From contig JAXLWL010000004.1 of assembly GCA_046328505.1 (NCBI GenBank), forward strand, positions 248,001 through 312,000: 64,000 bases of DNA. Reading direction: 5' to 3'. The notes under the pieces are model-generated. The model saw only the letters and a list, made by a program, of their open reading frames with translations. It was not told the origin of the DNA and did not search any database. This DNA comes from JBDHWG01 sp046328505. GTDB taxonomy: Bacteria > Chloroflexota > Anaerolineae > Epilineales > JAHCIE01. The first letter of the stretch is position 1. Each line of letters starts with the position of its first letter. The translations under genes and the position numbers were made by a program. This document shows positions 40,469 through 49,890 of the stretch, piece by piece.

Positions 40469-41357
40469 CGGCCTCGTCCAGCGCCGGGACGACCTCGTCG
40501 ACGAAGCGGCGCAACGCCGCGATATGCTCATCCGGCGACGAGAGATTGGCGCCCATTGTGTTCACGGCCATGTGGGTCGCGCCGGCCGCCATCCAGTCCA
40601 ACGCCTCCTGCCGCCACTGATCTGGCGAGTTGCTCCCGATCGACATGACTCCCGCCACGGCCAGATGGGATGGATCGCGCCCGGCGGAGCGGGCCACGTC
40701 GCGGACGTGGGCGATGGCGGCGCGCATCTGATCGACCGACGGGAAGGAGCGCCATTGGGGCAGCCAGCCGTCAGCCAGCCGGCCGACCCGGTCCAGCACC
40801 GGCGCCGAGTTGCCGCCCATCCAAATCGGGATAGGGCGCTGAACAGGCAGAGGGTTGATGCCCGCGTCCGGGATCGTCACGCCACGTCCCTGGAAATTGA
40901 CGCTCGGCTTCGTCCACAGCTCTCTGAGGACGGCAATCTGTTCTTCGATACGACGGCCACGCGTGTGGAAGTTCTCGCCCAACGCCTCGAACTCGACCGC
41001 GTTCCATCCAACGCCGACGCCCAAGATCAGCCGACCATTGCTCAGTACATCAACTTCGGCGGCCTGCTTGGCGACCAGCGCGGCCTGGCGCTGGGGCAGC
41101 ACGAGGACCCCCGTGACCAGCTCGATGCTGCGTGTTATGGCTGCCATGTAGCCAAAGACAACCAGGACCTCGTGGAACTGGTTCTCCAGGCGATAGGCGC
41201 CGGTCCAGTTGGGGCGGCTCGCCGTGTCGGCGCCGAGGACGTGGTCATAAATCTGGAGATAGCTATAGCCCATCTCCTCGACGGCCACGGTATAGTCCCG
41301 AACTCCCTGCGGATCCGGTCCGATCTCTGTCTGCGGAAACACAACTCCCACGCGCAT
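40452..41357 (-). CDS. luciferase-like (LLM class) F420-dependent oxidoreductase
   Basis: 301 residues from ATG 41357, with AGGAGATAGAT upstream. The TIM-barrel luciferase-like family is shown by MRVGVVFPQTEIGPDP at the start, IELVTGVLVLPQRQAALVAK, LGVGVGWNAVEFEALG and IPIWMGGNSAPVLDRVGRLA. It resembles the probable F420-dependent oxidoreductase group (TIGR03619-like). It would use F420 or FMN to reduce or oxidise an unknown metabolite. It lies 42 bases downstream of the SUI1/YciH gene and overlaps the GNAT gene, making a three-gene leftward unit. Confidence 0.9.
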   Translation of the reverse strand: MRVGVVFPQTEIGPDPQGVRDYTVAVEEMGYSYLQIYDHVLGADTASRPNWTGAYRLENQFHEVLVVFGYMAAITRSIELVTGVLVLPQRQAALVAKQAAEVDVLSNGRLILGVGVGWNAVEFEALGENFHTRGRRIEEQIAVLRELWTKPSVNFQGRGVTIPDAGINPLPVQRPIPIWMGGNSAPVLDRVGRLADGWLPQWRSFPSVDQMRAAIAHVRDVARSAGRDPSHLAVAGVMSIGSNSPDQWRQEALDWMAAGATHMAVNTMGANLSSPDEHIAALRRFVDEVVPALDEADAQRS

Positions 41358-41399
41358 ATCTATCTCCTGTTGTCGTGCCAATGAATACGCAGTCCGATG

Positions 41400-41735
41400 T
41401 CACCCGCCCCTGAACTTAACCTTGTAGCCCACCTCGCCGAGATACTCTGCGACGCGCTCGCGGTGGTCGCCCTGGATCTCGATCTCGCCGTCCTTGGCCG
41501 TCCCGCCCGCCCCGCACCGCTTCTGTAGCGTTTTGAGAAGGTCGCGCAGCGTCTCGTCGTCCGCAATGATACCGCTCACGACTGTCACCGTTTTGCCACG
41601 GCGACGCTTGCGGTCGCGCTCGACGTAGACCGTCTGACTCTTGGGGCGCGGCCCAGGCGCAGGCGAGGACCGTGACTCTGGCTCCGGCTCGGGGTCCGTA
41701 GAGTAGACGATGCGGCCGCGCGGCCGTCCTGACAT
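41400..41735 (-). CDS. SUI1/eIF1-like translation factor (YciH family)
   Basis: 111 residues from ATG 41735, with AGGAG 9 bases upstream; longer frames are rejected. The N-terminal 45 residues are Pro/Glu/Ser-rich and likely disordered. The SUI1 domain follows: TVTVVSGIIADDETLRDLLK, then QKRCGAGGTAKDGEIEIQGD and VGYKVKFRGG. It is related to eukaryotic eIF1. The bacterial YciH proteins can affect start-codon choice, but their exact role is not settled. A promoter lies at 41774-41802. Confidence 0.93.
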   Translation of the reverse strand: MSGRPRGRIVYSTDPEPEPESRSSPAPGPRPKSQTVYVERDRKRRRGKTVTVVSGIIADDETLRDLLKTLQKRCGAGGTAKDGEIEIQGDHRERVAEYLGEVGYKVKFRGG

Positions 41736-41773
41736 GGCGAGATCTCCTGGTATGGCAGCAATAGACTGTCCGC

Positions 41774-41802
41774 AGTGTAGCACAACCCGAGAGTGGAGGC
41801 AA
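41774..41802 (-). promoter_or_regulatory. promoter of the SUI1-LLM-GNAT unit
   Basis: On the minus strand, TTGCCT (41802-41797), 17 bases ending TGTGC, TACACT (41779-41774), an extended -10 type. Confidence 0.7.
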
Positions 41803-41810
41803 TAAGTACG

Positions 41811-41845
41811 AAAAAGAGCGCGCCGGTCGCAGAACCGGCGCGCTC
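41811..41845 (-). terminator. intrinsic terminator of the lamin-tail protein gene
   Basis: On the minus strand, GAGCGCGCCGGT pairs with ACCGGCGCGCTC (12 bp, 6-base loop) and is followed by TTTTT, 12 bases after the stop. Confidence 0.9.
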
Positions 41846-41857
41846 GCGAGATTGATG

Positions 41858-43999
41858 TCAGGGAGCTGGACAAGCCCCAGGGTTAGTCTGGGTGGGACCC
41901 CAACAGATCTTGGCCGATGGCTGCCGCCCCTGGGGATCGGTGATCGTCAGGCGGCCTGACTGCCCCTGATCGGGGTCGGCGAGAAGGCCGGCGGTGCTGC
42001 CCCAGAACACGTCCCAAACGGCCGGGCCGTGGTAGCCGGGCGGGCTGTAATTGCCAGGTGTGCGAAGGATCTGGCCGCTGCGCGAGTGGAGGCGCAGCCC
42101 TTCACCCGTTTGCAGTACGAGCGACGGGAACGTGAAGCTGTCGCCCTTCTCCGTCGTGACGGTCCAGCCGGCCAGGTCCACCGGTGCGCCATCGTTCTGG
42201 AGGAACGACCACTCGACGTCGCACTCGGCGCACTTGCTCGAACGCCCGATCTGGTTCGCGGAGTACGTGACCCAGGTGAAGTGGACGTTGGGCCAGTTGT
42301 CGTCGCGGCGGGCGGGCTGCTGCGGCGTCAGGATGGCGAGAGATGAGCCAAGCGCCTTCTGGGCCACTGCCGCGCTCGCGCTGGGCGCCGCACACACGTC
42401 AAGGCCAACGTCGTCGACGTACGCCCGCAGTGTCGCGCCCTTGCCGTCGTTGTAGGCGTTGAAGAGCACCTGGATGGTCGTGCCGGCCCACGCGCTCACG
42501 TCCGCTGTGTACTCGTGCCACTCGTCCGATGTGCCCGGGGTATCGAGCAGGCGCTGCACCGGCACACCCTGGCTGGTGTAGATGATGGCCTCGACGCGGT
42601 CTGCCGAGTCACCGTTGGCCGCGCGCACCCAGTAGTGCAACACGGCGCTCTGAGCGTTGATGGGGATGGTGACGACCTGCCAGGCATAGGACCAGCTTTC
42701 CTTGTCAGCCGCTCCGGCTGGGCCGAGCTGAAGGGCTCGCTGCCCGCTGTGAGCGACACTGCTCTCGATGCTGGCCGGGTAGGGTACTGCCGCCTGGATC
42801 TGCCAGGCGTCGTCGGTCTCGAAGCCGCCGTTCACGATGATGTCGCCGCACGTCACAGGATTGCTGGTCGCCGTGGCCGTCGGGGTGGCTGTCGGCGGCT
42901 CGGCGGACGGCACGCTTGTCGCGGTCTCAACGGGGGTCGCGGTCGCTGTTGGCGTGAGAGACGGAGCGACCGTCGTCGCCGTGGGCGTGTTCGTCGGAGC
43001 AGCCGTCGCGGTCGCCGTGGGCGTTGGCGTGGCCGGCGGCTCACCGGCCTGTTGCAGCAGAGGAAGATAAACCTTGTTTGTCTGCGGGCGAGGGGGATTC
43101 GTCGCCGTGGCTGCGCTGGTGGCCGTCGCGGTGGCCACGGGGGCGGTCGCCGTCGGTGTAGAAGTCGCCGGAGGCGTGACTGTCACATAGAACGTTGGGC
43201 TGGGGGCGGGGGTGACCGTGTCGTCAACGACTACCGCGAGGCGAGCGTCGTCCCAGAACGAGAAATTGTACTTGACCTTCCATTCGGCCCTGCCACGGGT
43301 GTAGACCGTGACATGGTCGGCCTGGGCGACGGTGCGGATCGTCAGCGGAAAGTACTCGTCGTAGTGTTGGACGAAGGGTGTCCACACGACCGAGGCGGGC
43401 GGCGCGATCGGCTGCCGCTCGTTGCCTGGCACGCGGGGGTCGGCGCCTGTTGGGTCGATGCCAACCGCCACCTGATAGTTACCGCTGGAGTTGTTGTCGC
43501 CGGCCACGCACGGCTTCGTGGGCGACACGCACGGGTCGTCACACTCGCTCGACCAGGCGCGTACCCAGATGGTGAACTCGACAGTCTGGCCGGGCGTCAG
43601 CCCGCCCACCGTCTGCCAGACGCCGGCGTCGTGGGTGGCGTAGGTGTTGAACATTGTCTGCGCCAGGTCGCCAGCGTGTACCATGATGCTCGGCTTCCAG
43701 ATATTCTCGGGCGAGAACTCCGGGGCGAAATGATAGCCTGGCTCCTCGTTTGGCGCGGCCGGAATGTACCAGCCGTGCCAGCCCTTGCCGACGGAGCCAG
43801 ACGATACGCCGATGGCGGCAGGGTCGAAGCCGTTTTCGAATGACGGGTTGCTGAGCAGGTTGGGGCCGAGAGTCGCCGGTGCGGCGGCGCTGGATGCGTC
43901 CGCCGCGGATGGGGCTGCCAGGGCGTTGCGGGCGAACCAGCCTACGGCGAGGCACGCCACGAGCGCCCAGACAAGCGCGATGCGGGGGGGTATGCGCAT
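41858..43999 (-). CDS. large secreted protein: two jelly-roll domains, Thr-Pro linkers, YLPL motif, lamin-tail domain
   Basis: 713 residues. A signal peptide is evident (ALVWALVACLAVGWFARNALA). Domain order: a carbohydrate-binding-like jelly roll (about 45-260, NLLSNPSFENGF ... FWDDARLAVV), a Thr/Ala/Pro linker, the motif NKVYLPLLQQAG, a second such linker, another jelly roll (about 388-545, IIVNGGFETDDAWQ ... AYVDDVGLDVC), and a C-terminal lamin-tail domain (about 590-690, PVDLAGWTVTTEKGDSF, GEGLRLHSRSG). Pairs of Cys suggest disulfides outside the cell. It looks like a surface or matrix protein that binds glycans; no catalytic domain is visible. Confidence 0.88.
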   Translation of the reverse strand: MRIPPRIALVWALVACLAVGWFARNALAAPSAADASSAAAPATLGPNLLSNPSFENGFDPAAIGVSSGSVGKGWHGWYIPAAPNEEPGYHFAPEFSPENIWKPSIMVHAGDLAQTMFNTYATHDAGVWQTVGGLTPGQTVEFTIWVRAWSSECDDPCVSPTKPCVAGDNNSSGNYQVAVGIDPTGADPRVPGNERQPIAPPASVVWTPFVQHYDEYFPLTIRTVAQADHVTVYTRGRAEWKVKYNFSFWDDARLAVVVDDTVTPAPSPTFYVTVTPPATSTPTATAPVATATATSAATATNPPRPQTNKVYLPLLQQAGEPPATPTPTATATAAPTNTPTATTVAPSLTPTATATPVETATSVPSAEPPTATPTATATSNPVTCGDIIVNGGFETDDAWQIQAAVPYPASIESSVAHSGQRALQLGPAGAADKESWSYAWQVVTIPINAQSAVLHYWVRAANGDSADRVEAIIYTSQGVPVQRLLDTPGTSDEWHEYTADVSAWAGTTIQVLFNAYNDGKGATLRAYVDDVGLDVCAAPSASAAVAQKALGSSLAILTPQQPARRDDNWPNVHFTWVTYSANQIGRSSKCAECDVEWSFLQNDGAPVDLAGWTVTTEKGDSFTFPSLVLQTGEGLRLHSRSGQILRTPGNYSPPGYHGPAVWDVFWGSTAGLLADPDQGQSGRLTITDPQGRQPSAKICWGPTQTNPGACPAP

Positions 44000-44114
44000 T
44001 GCTGTGTCCTTCTATTGGGTAGTGGAACGAGCGAGAATGAAACCAGTCATGAGTAGAGACGGAGGATAGGGGAACGCGATACGCAGAGGCGCCCCGACGT
44101 AGGGAGAATGTTGG

Positions 44115-44176
44115 GAAAACGTTTATTTAAATTTAAGCTACCGGACCGTAACTGAGCAGAAACGAAAACGTTTATT
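44115..44176. repeat. two direct copies of GAAAACGTTTATT, possible operators
   Basis: Identical 13-base copies at 44115-44127 and 44164-44176, each with the palindrome AAACGTTT, lie 49 bases apart in an AT-richer patch just upstream of the small peptide gene at 44223. Confidence 0.5.
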
Positions 44177-44222
44177 AGGGCAAGAACCTCGCCCGCCGCA
44201 AGTGAGTGTCCGGAGAGAGAGA

Positions 44223-44300
44223 ATGGAAACGCTGATCGTCATCGTAGTCGTCTCAGTGCTCCTGGTGTGGTGCAATACGTCCGGGAGCGCCAAGCGGTAG
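44223..44300 (+). CDS. 25-residue hydrophobic peptide
   Basis: A short open frame, METLIVIVVVSVLLVWCNTS plus GSAKR, with a good ribosome site (GGAGA at 44212-44216, 6-base spacing). It is a single membrane helix of about 16 residues with a Cys and a positively charged tail. It is followed by a terminator-like stem and preceded by the direct repeats at 44115-44176, so it has the parts of a complete small transcription unit. Type I toxin-like peptides or small membrane regulators have this form; no antisense RNA is obvious. Confidence is limited by size. Confidence 0.5.
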   Translation: METLIVIVVVSVLLVWCNTSGSAKR

Positions 44301-44330
44301 AGCGCGGTTGAGCACTTATCCGTCCTGCAT

Positions 44331-44368
44331 AGGGGCGAAGACCGGGAGCATACCCGGGCTTCGCCCCT
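44331..44368 (+). terminator. stem-loop after the 25-residue peptide
   Basis: AGGGGCGAAG pairs with CTTCGCCCCT, and CCGGG with CCCGG inside it. No T-run follows. Confidence 0.55.
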
Positions 44369-44372
44369 GCGC

Positions 44373-44402
44373 TTCTCGACCCCAGATGTGCTAGAATATA
44401 AT
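44373..44402 (+). promoter_or_regulatory. promoter of the SGNH hydrolase gene
   Basis: TATAAT at 44397-44402 is perfect; TTCTCG at 44373-44378 is a weak -35 at 18 bases. Confidence 0.55.
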
Positions 44403-44444
44403 TCACGACATGACGCGCGCCCGTACCTCGAAAAGGACTTCGCC

Positions 44445-45305
44445 ATGAAAAAGCTCTTCATTCTGCTGATGCTCATCGTCCTGCTGTTGACTCCCGCCAT
44501 CCCCGCCAGTGCCGCGCAGCCCGAAGCCGCGGCCAGCGCTACAACCTGGAAATACGTGGCGCTCGGCGACTCGCTCGCCGTCGGCGTCGGGTCTAGCTCG
44601 TGTTTCCTCGCCATCTTCAGCTGCAATGGCTACGTTTCTCGCTACAAGACCGCCGTGCAATCCGGGGCGGGCGTCACGGTCAGCCTGAGCAACCTGGGGC
44701 AGAGCGGGTGGACCAGCACGAACCTGCTGAACGCGCTGAAGACAAACTCCTCGTTCATCAATGGCGTCAAGGCGGCGCAGGTCGTGACGATAGACATCGG
44801 CGGCAACGACCTCAAAAACGCGCGCGACAGCTACAAGAAGAAGACGTGCGGCGGCACGGACAACCAGAACTGCCTGAGAACCGCCGTAGCGACGTTCAAG
44901 TCGAACTACCTGGCCATCCTTAACAGCGTGCTGACGCTGCGCGGCATCAGCAACACGACGATCACCAACACGGTCATCCGCACGATGGACGTCTACAATC
45001 CCTATGTCGGCGCCGACAGTGCGACCAACACGTGGTCAGACACAACGGAAACCGCACCGTACAAGGGCAACGACTTCATTGTGTTCAAAGCCTACCTGGA
45101 CGACGCGAACAAGTACGTCGCGGACACGGCGACTGCGAAGAACATTCCCTACGCGCGCGTCTACGCGACCTTCAACGGTTCTGCGGGGACGGACGATCCC
45201 GTTGCCAAAGGCTGGATTTATAGCGACGGCCTGCACCCGAATGACACGGGTTACCAGAAAATCGCGGATCAGTTCGCCGCGCTGAACTACGCGCCGCTGC
45301 ACTGA
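44445..45305 (+). CDS. secreted SGNH/GDSL hydrolase
   Basis: 286 residues from ATG 44445, with AAAAGGA upstream. A clear signal peptide (KKLFILLMLIVLLLTPAIPA). The four SGNH blocks are present: YVALGDSLAVGVG with nucleophile Ser43, SNLGQSGWTS with the oxyanion Gly, IDIGGNDL with Asn, and SDGLHPNDTGYQ with Asp and His. It should hydrolyse an ester outside the cell, such as a lipid or acetylated polysaccharide. Two Cys pairs (SSSCFLAIFSC and KKTCGGTDNQNC) may form disulfides. It is a single-gene unit, with its own promoter and a terminator. Confidence 0.93.
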   Translation: MKKLFILLMLIVLLLTPAIPASAAQPEAAASATTWKYVALGDSLAVGVGSSSCFLAIFSCNGYVSRYKTAVQSGAGVTVSLSNLGQSGWTSTNLLNALKTNSSFINGVKAAQVVTIDIGGNDLKNARDSYKKKTCGGTDNQNCLRTAVATFKSNYLAILNSVLTLRGISNTTITNTVIRTMDVYNPYVGADSATNTWSDTTETAPYKGNDFIVFKAYLDDANKYVADTATAKNIPYARVYATFNGSAGTDDPVAKGWIYSDGLHPNDTGYQKIADQFAALNYAPLH

Positions 45306-45337
45306 GCGTGGCAGGCCCCGCGCTAACTTCATAAAGA

Positions 45338-45375
45338 GACGAGGGATAGGGCTCTTGAAAGCTCTATCCCTCGTC
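45338..45375. terminator. terminator between convergent genes
   Basis: GACGAGGGATAG and CTATCCCTCGTC form a 12-bp stem with a 14-base loop, followed by ATGATTTT on the plus strand. Confidence 0.8.
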
Positions 45376-45399
45376 ATGATTTTGCCGCGGCGTACGGGC

Positions 45400-46086
45400 C
45401 TATTGCGCTGTGTATGCCTGGCCGGGCTGGAGAACACACGGCTTGACGCCCAGATGCCGCACCTTTTCCGCCCAGGCGTTCGCGTCTTGTTTGATGGGCG
45501 GGAAGGTGTTGTAGTGCTGGGGCAGGGCGTATTCGGCCTTGAGCATCTTCAGCGCGGCGATTGAGTCGTCTGGCCCCATTGTGAAGTAGTCGCCGATGCA
45601 CAGCATCGCAATATCGGGCTTGTAGCGCTCGCCGAACAGCGCCATGTCGCTGAACAGGGCTGTGTCGCCGGAGTTGTACACCGTCAGGCCGTCGAAGTAC
45701 ATCATGAAGCCGCCGGCGACGCCGCCATATGTTCCGTCGGGGAACGACGAGCTGTGGATGGCGAAAGTGTACATCACGCGGCAAACAGGCAGGCTGTAAT
45801 GGCCGCCGGGGTTGAGGCCAACGGCATTCTCGACGCCCTGCTTCCCCAGCCAGATGGCGATCTCGTTGTTGGTCACGACGGGAGCCCCGGTGCGCTTCGC
45901 GATCGCGACGGTGTCGCCGAGGTGGTCACCGTGGGCGTGGGTCAGCAGGATGAAGTCGGCCTGGGCCTGGTCCGCGCCGATGTCCGCCGTGGGGTTGCCG
46001 GTCAGGAATGGGTCCACGAGTATTTTCTTGCCGCCCGCCTCGATTGTCCAGGCAGAGTGGCCGTGCCAGTGAAAGCTAACAGACAT
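45400..46086 (-). CDS. metal-dependent hydrolase, UPF0173 family
   Basis: 228 residues; AGGAGG precedes ATG. The metallo-beta-lactamase-like fold has FHWHGHSAWTIE at the start, the metal motif LLTHAHGDHLGDTV, SSFPDGTYGGVAGGFMMY and NSGDTALFSDM, and the late His in LPQHYNTFPPI. This matches the UPF0173 group (YtkL-like), whose substrate is not established. It is cytoplasmic, with no signal. It is preceded by an extended -10 promoter at 46138-46146. Confidence 0.93.
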   Translation of the reverse strand: MSVSFHWHGHSAWTIEAGGKKILVDPFLTGNPTADIGADQAQADFILLTHAHGDHLGDTVAIAKRTGAPVVTNNEIAIWLGKQGVENAVGLNPGGHYSLPVCRVMYTFAIHSSSFPDGTYGGVAGGFMMYFDGLTVYNSGDTALFSDMALFGERYKPDIAMLCIGDYFTMGPDDSIAALKMLKAEYALPQHYNTFPPIKQDANAWAEKVRHLGVKPCVLQPGQAYTAQ

Positions 46087-46137
46087 GGAAGCCTCCTAAG
46101 GGTTGATATTGAGACCATCGTTTCGTGCGGCGGACTG

Positions 46138-46146
46138 ATTATAGCA
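46138..46146 (-). promoter_or_regulatory. extended -10 promoter of the UPF0173 gene
   Basis: TGCTATAAT on the minus strand, a perfect extended -10, 52 bases before the ATG. No clear -35. Confidence 0.6.
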
Positions 46147-46233
46147 CAACGGGCAAGCGTTAATCATACCCTAAGCCGCTGTTAAGGGTGCGTTAATGTC
46201 GCCTTGGTACTATAGACACTGTAGTACCCCCCT

Positions 46234-46290
46234 TGACAAAGGTTCGAAGGTTTCGCTCAGCGGCGGGGCGAATTCTTCGAACCTTTGTCA
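46234..46290. terminator. long inverted repeat downstream of argH
   Basis: TGACAAAGGTTCGAAG (46234-46249) and CTTCGAACCTTTGTCA (46275-46290) are perfect 16-base complements, with an inner TTCGC/GCGAA pair. It is 45 bases beyond the argH stop. It lacks a T-run, so it could be a transcript-end stem or a binding site. Confidence 0.55.
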
Positions 46291-46334
46291 CATTTGTTGC
46301 CAGATACAATCCCCGTAGGCTCACATTTTGAGAG

Positions 46335-47702
<1,368 letters not shown>

Positions 47703-47712
47703 AGCCGTTCCT

Positions 47713-47895
47713 CTATCGGTTCTTCGGATCGCCGTACCGCCACGCCCACCAGACGACTCCGCCTGCCACGATGAGCAGAACGAAGCAGATGGCGGAGGCG
47801 ACGACGGGTCCGGCGACGCGGTCGCCCATCCACCAGATGCGGTACGACATGTAGAGAATGAATGAAAGGAGTGCGAGCTGGCCGAATCGGCTCAT
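47713..47895 (-). CDS. small two-helix membrane protein upstream of argH
   Basis: 60 residues: helix 1 about 6-20 (LALLSFILYMSYRIWWM), helix 2 about 28-50 (VAGPVVASAICFVLLIVAGG), then a short charged tail. No strong ribosome site is seen. Its 10-base distance to argH suggests a shared transcript; a TATAAT box at 47996-47991 on the minus strand may be the promoter. I do not recognise the family. Confidence 0.65.
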   Translation of the reverse strand: MSRFGQLALLSFILYMSYRIWWMGDRVAGPVVASAICFVLLIVAGGVVWWAWRYGDPKNR

Positions 47896-48074
47896 TCGAG
47901 TGCGATTCCAGGCGCGCGAGAATCAATTTGCGCGCAACATCAAGTCCTAGAAAGAAGCAGCCCACACGGGCACACTACGTATTATACGATATTCGCCTCC
48001 GCCCGACCAAGAAGTCTTGCCACGTGCGTAGCGCCCCGCTCCCTCTCGACAGTCGACTCTGGTTCGAGATGTAC

Positions 48075-48102
48075 TTGACGCCCGAAGTGTTCTCCATATA
48101 AT
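48075..48102 (+). promoter_or_regulatory. promoter of the peptide ABC operon
   Basis: TTGACG (48075-48080), 16 bases, TATAAT (48097-48102). The early leader folds into a hairpin, TGCACC/GGTGCA, at 48102-48121. Confidence 0.8.
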
Positions 48103-48166
48103 GCACCGCTTATCGGGTGCATCGCTATGTAACGCACCGCCTGTCTCAGTACTGAAGGAGAAGCCC

Positions 48167-49828
48167 ATGTCAAGGATCGACAAAAAATGGTGGGTGAGCA
48201 TCTTCGCCGTCGTCGCGATCGCCATTGGTGTCGCGGCGTGCAGTAGCGCCCCAGCGGCGCCGGCGCAAGCTCCTGCCCAGCAGCCCGCCGCCCAGGCGAC
48301 GGCCGCGCAGCCGGCCGCCCAGGCGCAGCCCGCCCAGAAAGCGGCCCAGCCCGCCGCTTCGTCTTCGGGCGGCAAGGTCCTCAAGATGGCCCGCAACTCG
48401 GAGCCGTTCAGCCCGTTCATTCCGTGGCAGATTGACGACAACCCGGCCCTGTTCATCTCCGTCAACGTCTACGACACCCTGTTCCGCACGACCAAGGACG
48501 GCAAGGGCGTCGAGCCGGCGCTGGCCGAGAAGTACGAGGCGAGCCAGGACGGCCTGACCTGGACGTTCCATCTCAAGGATGGCGTCAAGTTCTCGGACGG
48601 GACGCCCATGAAGGCGTCCGACTTCGCCGCGTCGCTGAACGCCGCGCGCAGCAGCAAGAAGAGCGTCTGGGCCGACAGCTACAAGGCGATCAAGGACGTG
48701 ACCGCGCCCGACGACAAGACCCTTGTCATCACGCTCTCCCAGCCCTACGCGCCACTGCTCTCCGTTCTGGCGATGTTCTCCAGCGCCGTTCTTCCCGCCG
48801 ACCTGGTGAAGGCGAGCGAGGCCGAGAACTTCGACAACGCGACGGCGTGGAAGACGCGCGGCACCGGCGCCTACATGGTGGATGGCTGGAAGAAGGGCGA
48901 CCCGCTGATCCTCAAGGCCAACCCGAACTACTGGAAGGGCAAGCCGGACATCTCCGAGGTTGATATCGAGTACATCCCCGACGACAATACCCGTGTCCTG
49001 AAGCTCCAGGGCGGCGAAACGGACGTGATTGACTTCGTGCCGTTCAGCCAGATCGACACGCTGAACGCGTCGCCGGGCATCAAGGCGCAGACCTTCGACA
49101 TCCAGCAGGATGCCTTCGTGATGCTGAACAACAAGCAGAAGCCGCTGGACGACGTCAAGGTGCGCCAGGCGCTAGCCTATGCCACGCCGAAGGACGCCAT
49201 CATCAAGAACGTCTACTTCGGTCAGGCGAAGCCCCAGAACTCGCCGATCCCCGCCGGGACGTACTGGGACCCGAACCTCCAGGCCTATCCCTATGACCTC
49301 GACAAGGCCAAGGCGCTCATGGCCCAGTCGTCGGTTCCGAACGGCTTCAAGCTGCCGATGCAGGTGCGCTCCGGCAACACCAACTTCGCCAACACGGCGG
49401 TCATCCTCAAGGATGCCTGGTCCAAGATCGGCGTCGATGTCGACATCCAGAACGTCGAGACCGCTGTGGCTCGCCAGTCATATCGCGATGGCAGCTACTG
49501 GTCGCAGCCGACTGCCTGGACCAACGACATGAACGACCCGACGGAGATCGTGAACTACGGTCTGCGCGGCGATGGGCCTTCTTTCGCCTACTGGACGCGC
49601 TACAACAACCCGGCCCTCAACGACATGATCACGAAGGCCGACCTGGAGCAGGACCCGAAGAAGCGCGAGCAGATGTACCACGACATCCAGAAGATGTACC
49701 AGGATGACGCGCCGTTCATTCCGCTCGTCTACCTGGGCGCGACGGCTGGCTGGCGCGACTACGTCCAGAACTTCTTCATCGACGGTCTGTCGTACTATCG
49801 CTTCGAGGACGTCAAGCTCAACAAGTAG
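48167..49828 (+). CDS. peptide/oligopeptide ABC transporter substrate-binding lipoprotein
   Basis: 553 residues from ATG 48167, with AAGGAGAAG upstream. The lipoprotein signal ends IGVAAC (Cys25), followed by an Ala/Pro/Gln linker. The mature part is a SBP_bac_5 protein (DppA/OppA family): VEPALAEKYEASQDGLTWTF, LKDGVKFSDGTPMKASDFAA and VRQALAYATPKDAII. It binds peptides, nickel or glycosides outside the membrane for the two permeases downstream. A strong hairpin follows the stop. Confidence 0.94.
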   Translation: MSRIDKKWWVSIFAVVAIAIGVAACSSAPAAPAQAPAQQPAAQATAAQPAAQAQPAQKAAQPAASSSGGKVLKMARNSEPFSPFIPWQIDDNPALFISVNVYDTLFRTTKDGKGVEPALAEKYEASQDGLTWTFHLKDGVKFSDGTPMKASDFAASLNAARSSKKSVWADSYKAIKDVTAPDDKTLVITLSQPYAPLLSVLAMFSSAVLPADLVKASEAENFDNATAWKTRGTGAYMVDGWKKGDPLILKANPNYWKGKPDISEVDIEYIPDDNTRVLKLQGGETDVIDFVPFSQIDTLNASPGIKAQTFDIQQDAFVMLNNKQKPLDDVKVRQALAYATPKDAIIKNVYFGQAKPQNSPIPAGTYWDPNLQAYPYDLDKAKALMAQSSVPNGFKLPMQVRSGNTNFANTAVILKDAWSKIGVDVDIQNVETAVARQSYRDGSYWSQPTAWTNDMNDPTEIVNYGLRGDGPSFAYWTRYNNPALNDMITKADLEQDPKKREQMYHDIQKMYQDDAPFIPLVYLGATAGWRDYVQNFFIDGLSYYRFEDVKLNK

Positions 49829-49841
49829 CGAGATGTATTTG

Positions 49842-49877
49842 TCGCGGCGACTCCCGCAGGGGTGGGAGTCGCCGCGA
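49842..49877 (+). terminator. intercistronic stem-loop after the peptide-binding gene
   Basis: TCGCGGCGACTCCC and GGGAGTCGCCGCGA form a perfect 14-bp stem with an 8-base loop between binding protein and permease, a layout also seen at 27957-27990. It probably favours the binding-protein message. Confidence 0.8.
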
Positions 49878-49890
49878 TGGGTAGTCAACT

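Noticed and set aside
42515..43843. 442-residue plus-strand frame opposite the lamin-tail protein gene
   Set aside because: Arg/Gly-rich and created by the reversed Thr-Pro linker codons; no motif.
46241..46290. GGTTCGAA sequences resembling a tRNA T-loop
   Set aside because: They belong to a perfect inverted repeat; no cloverleaf can be drawn. I found no tRNA in the window.
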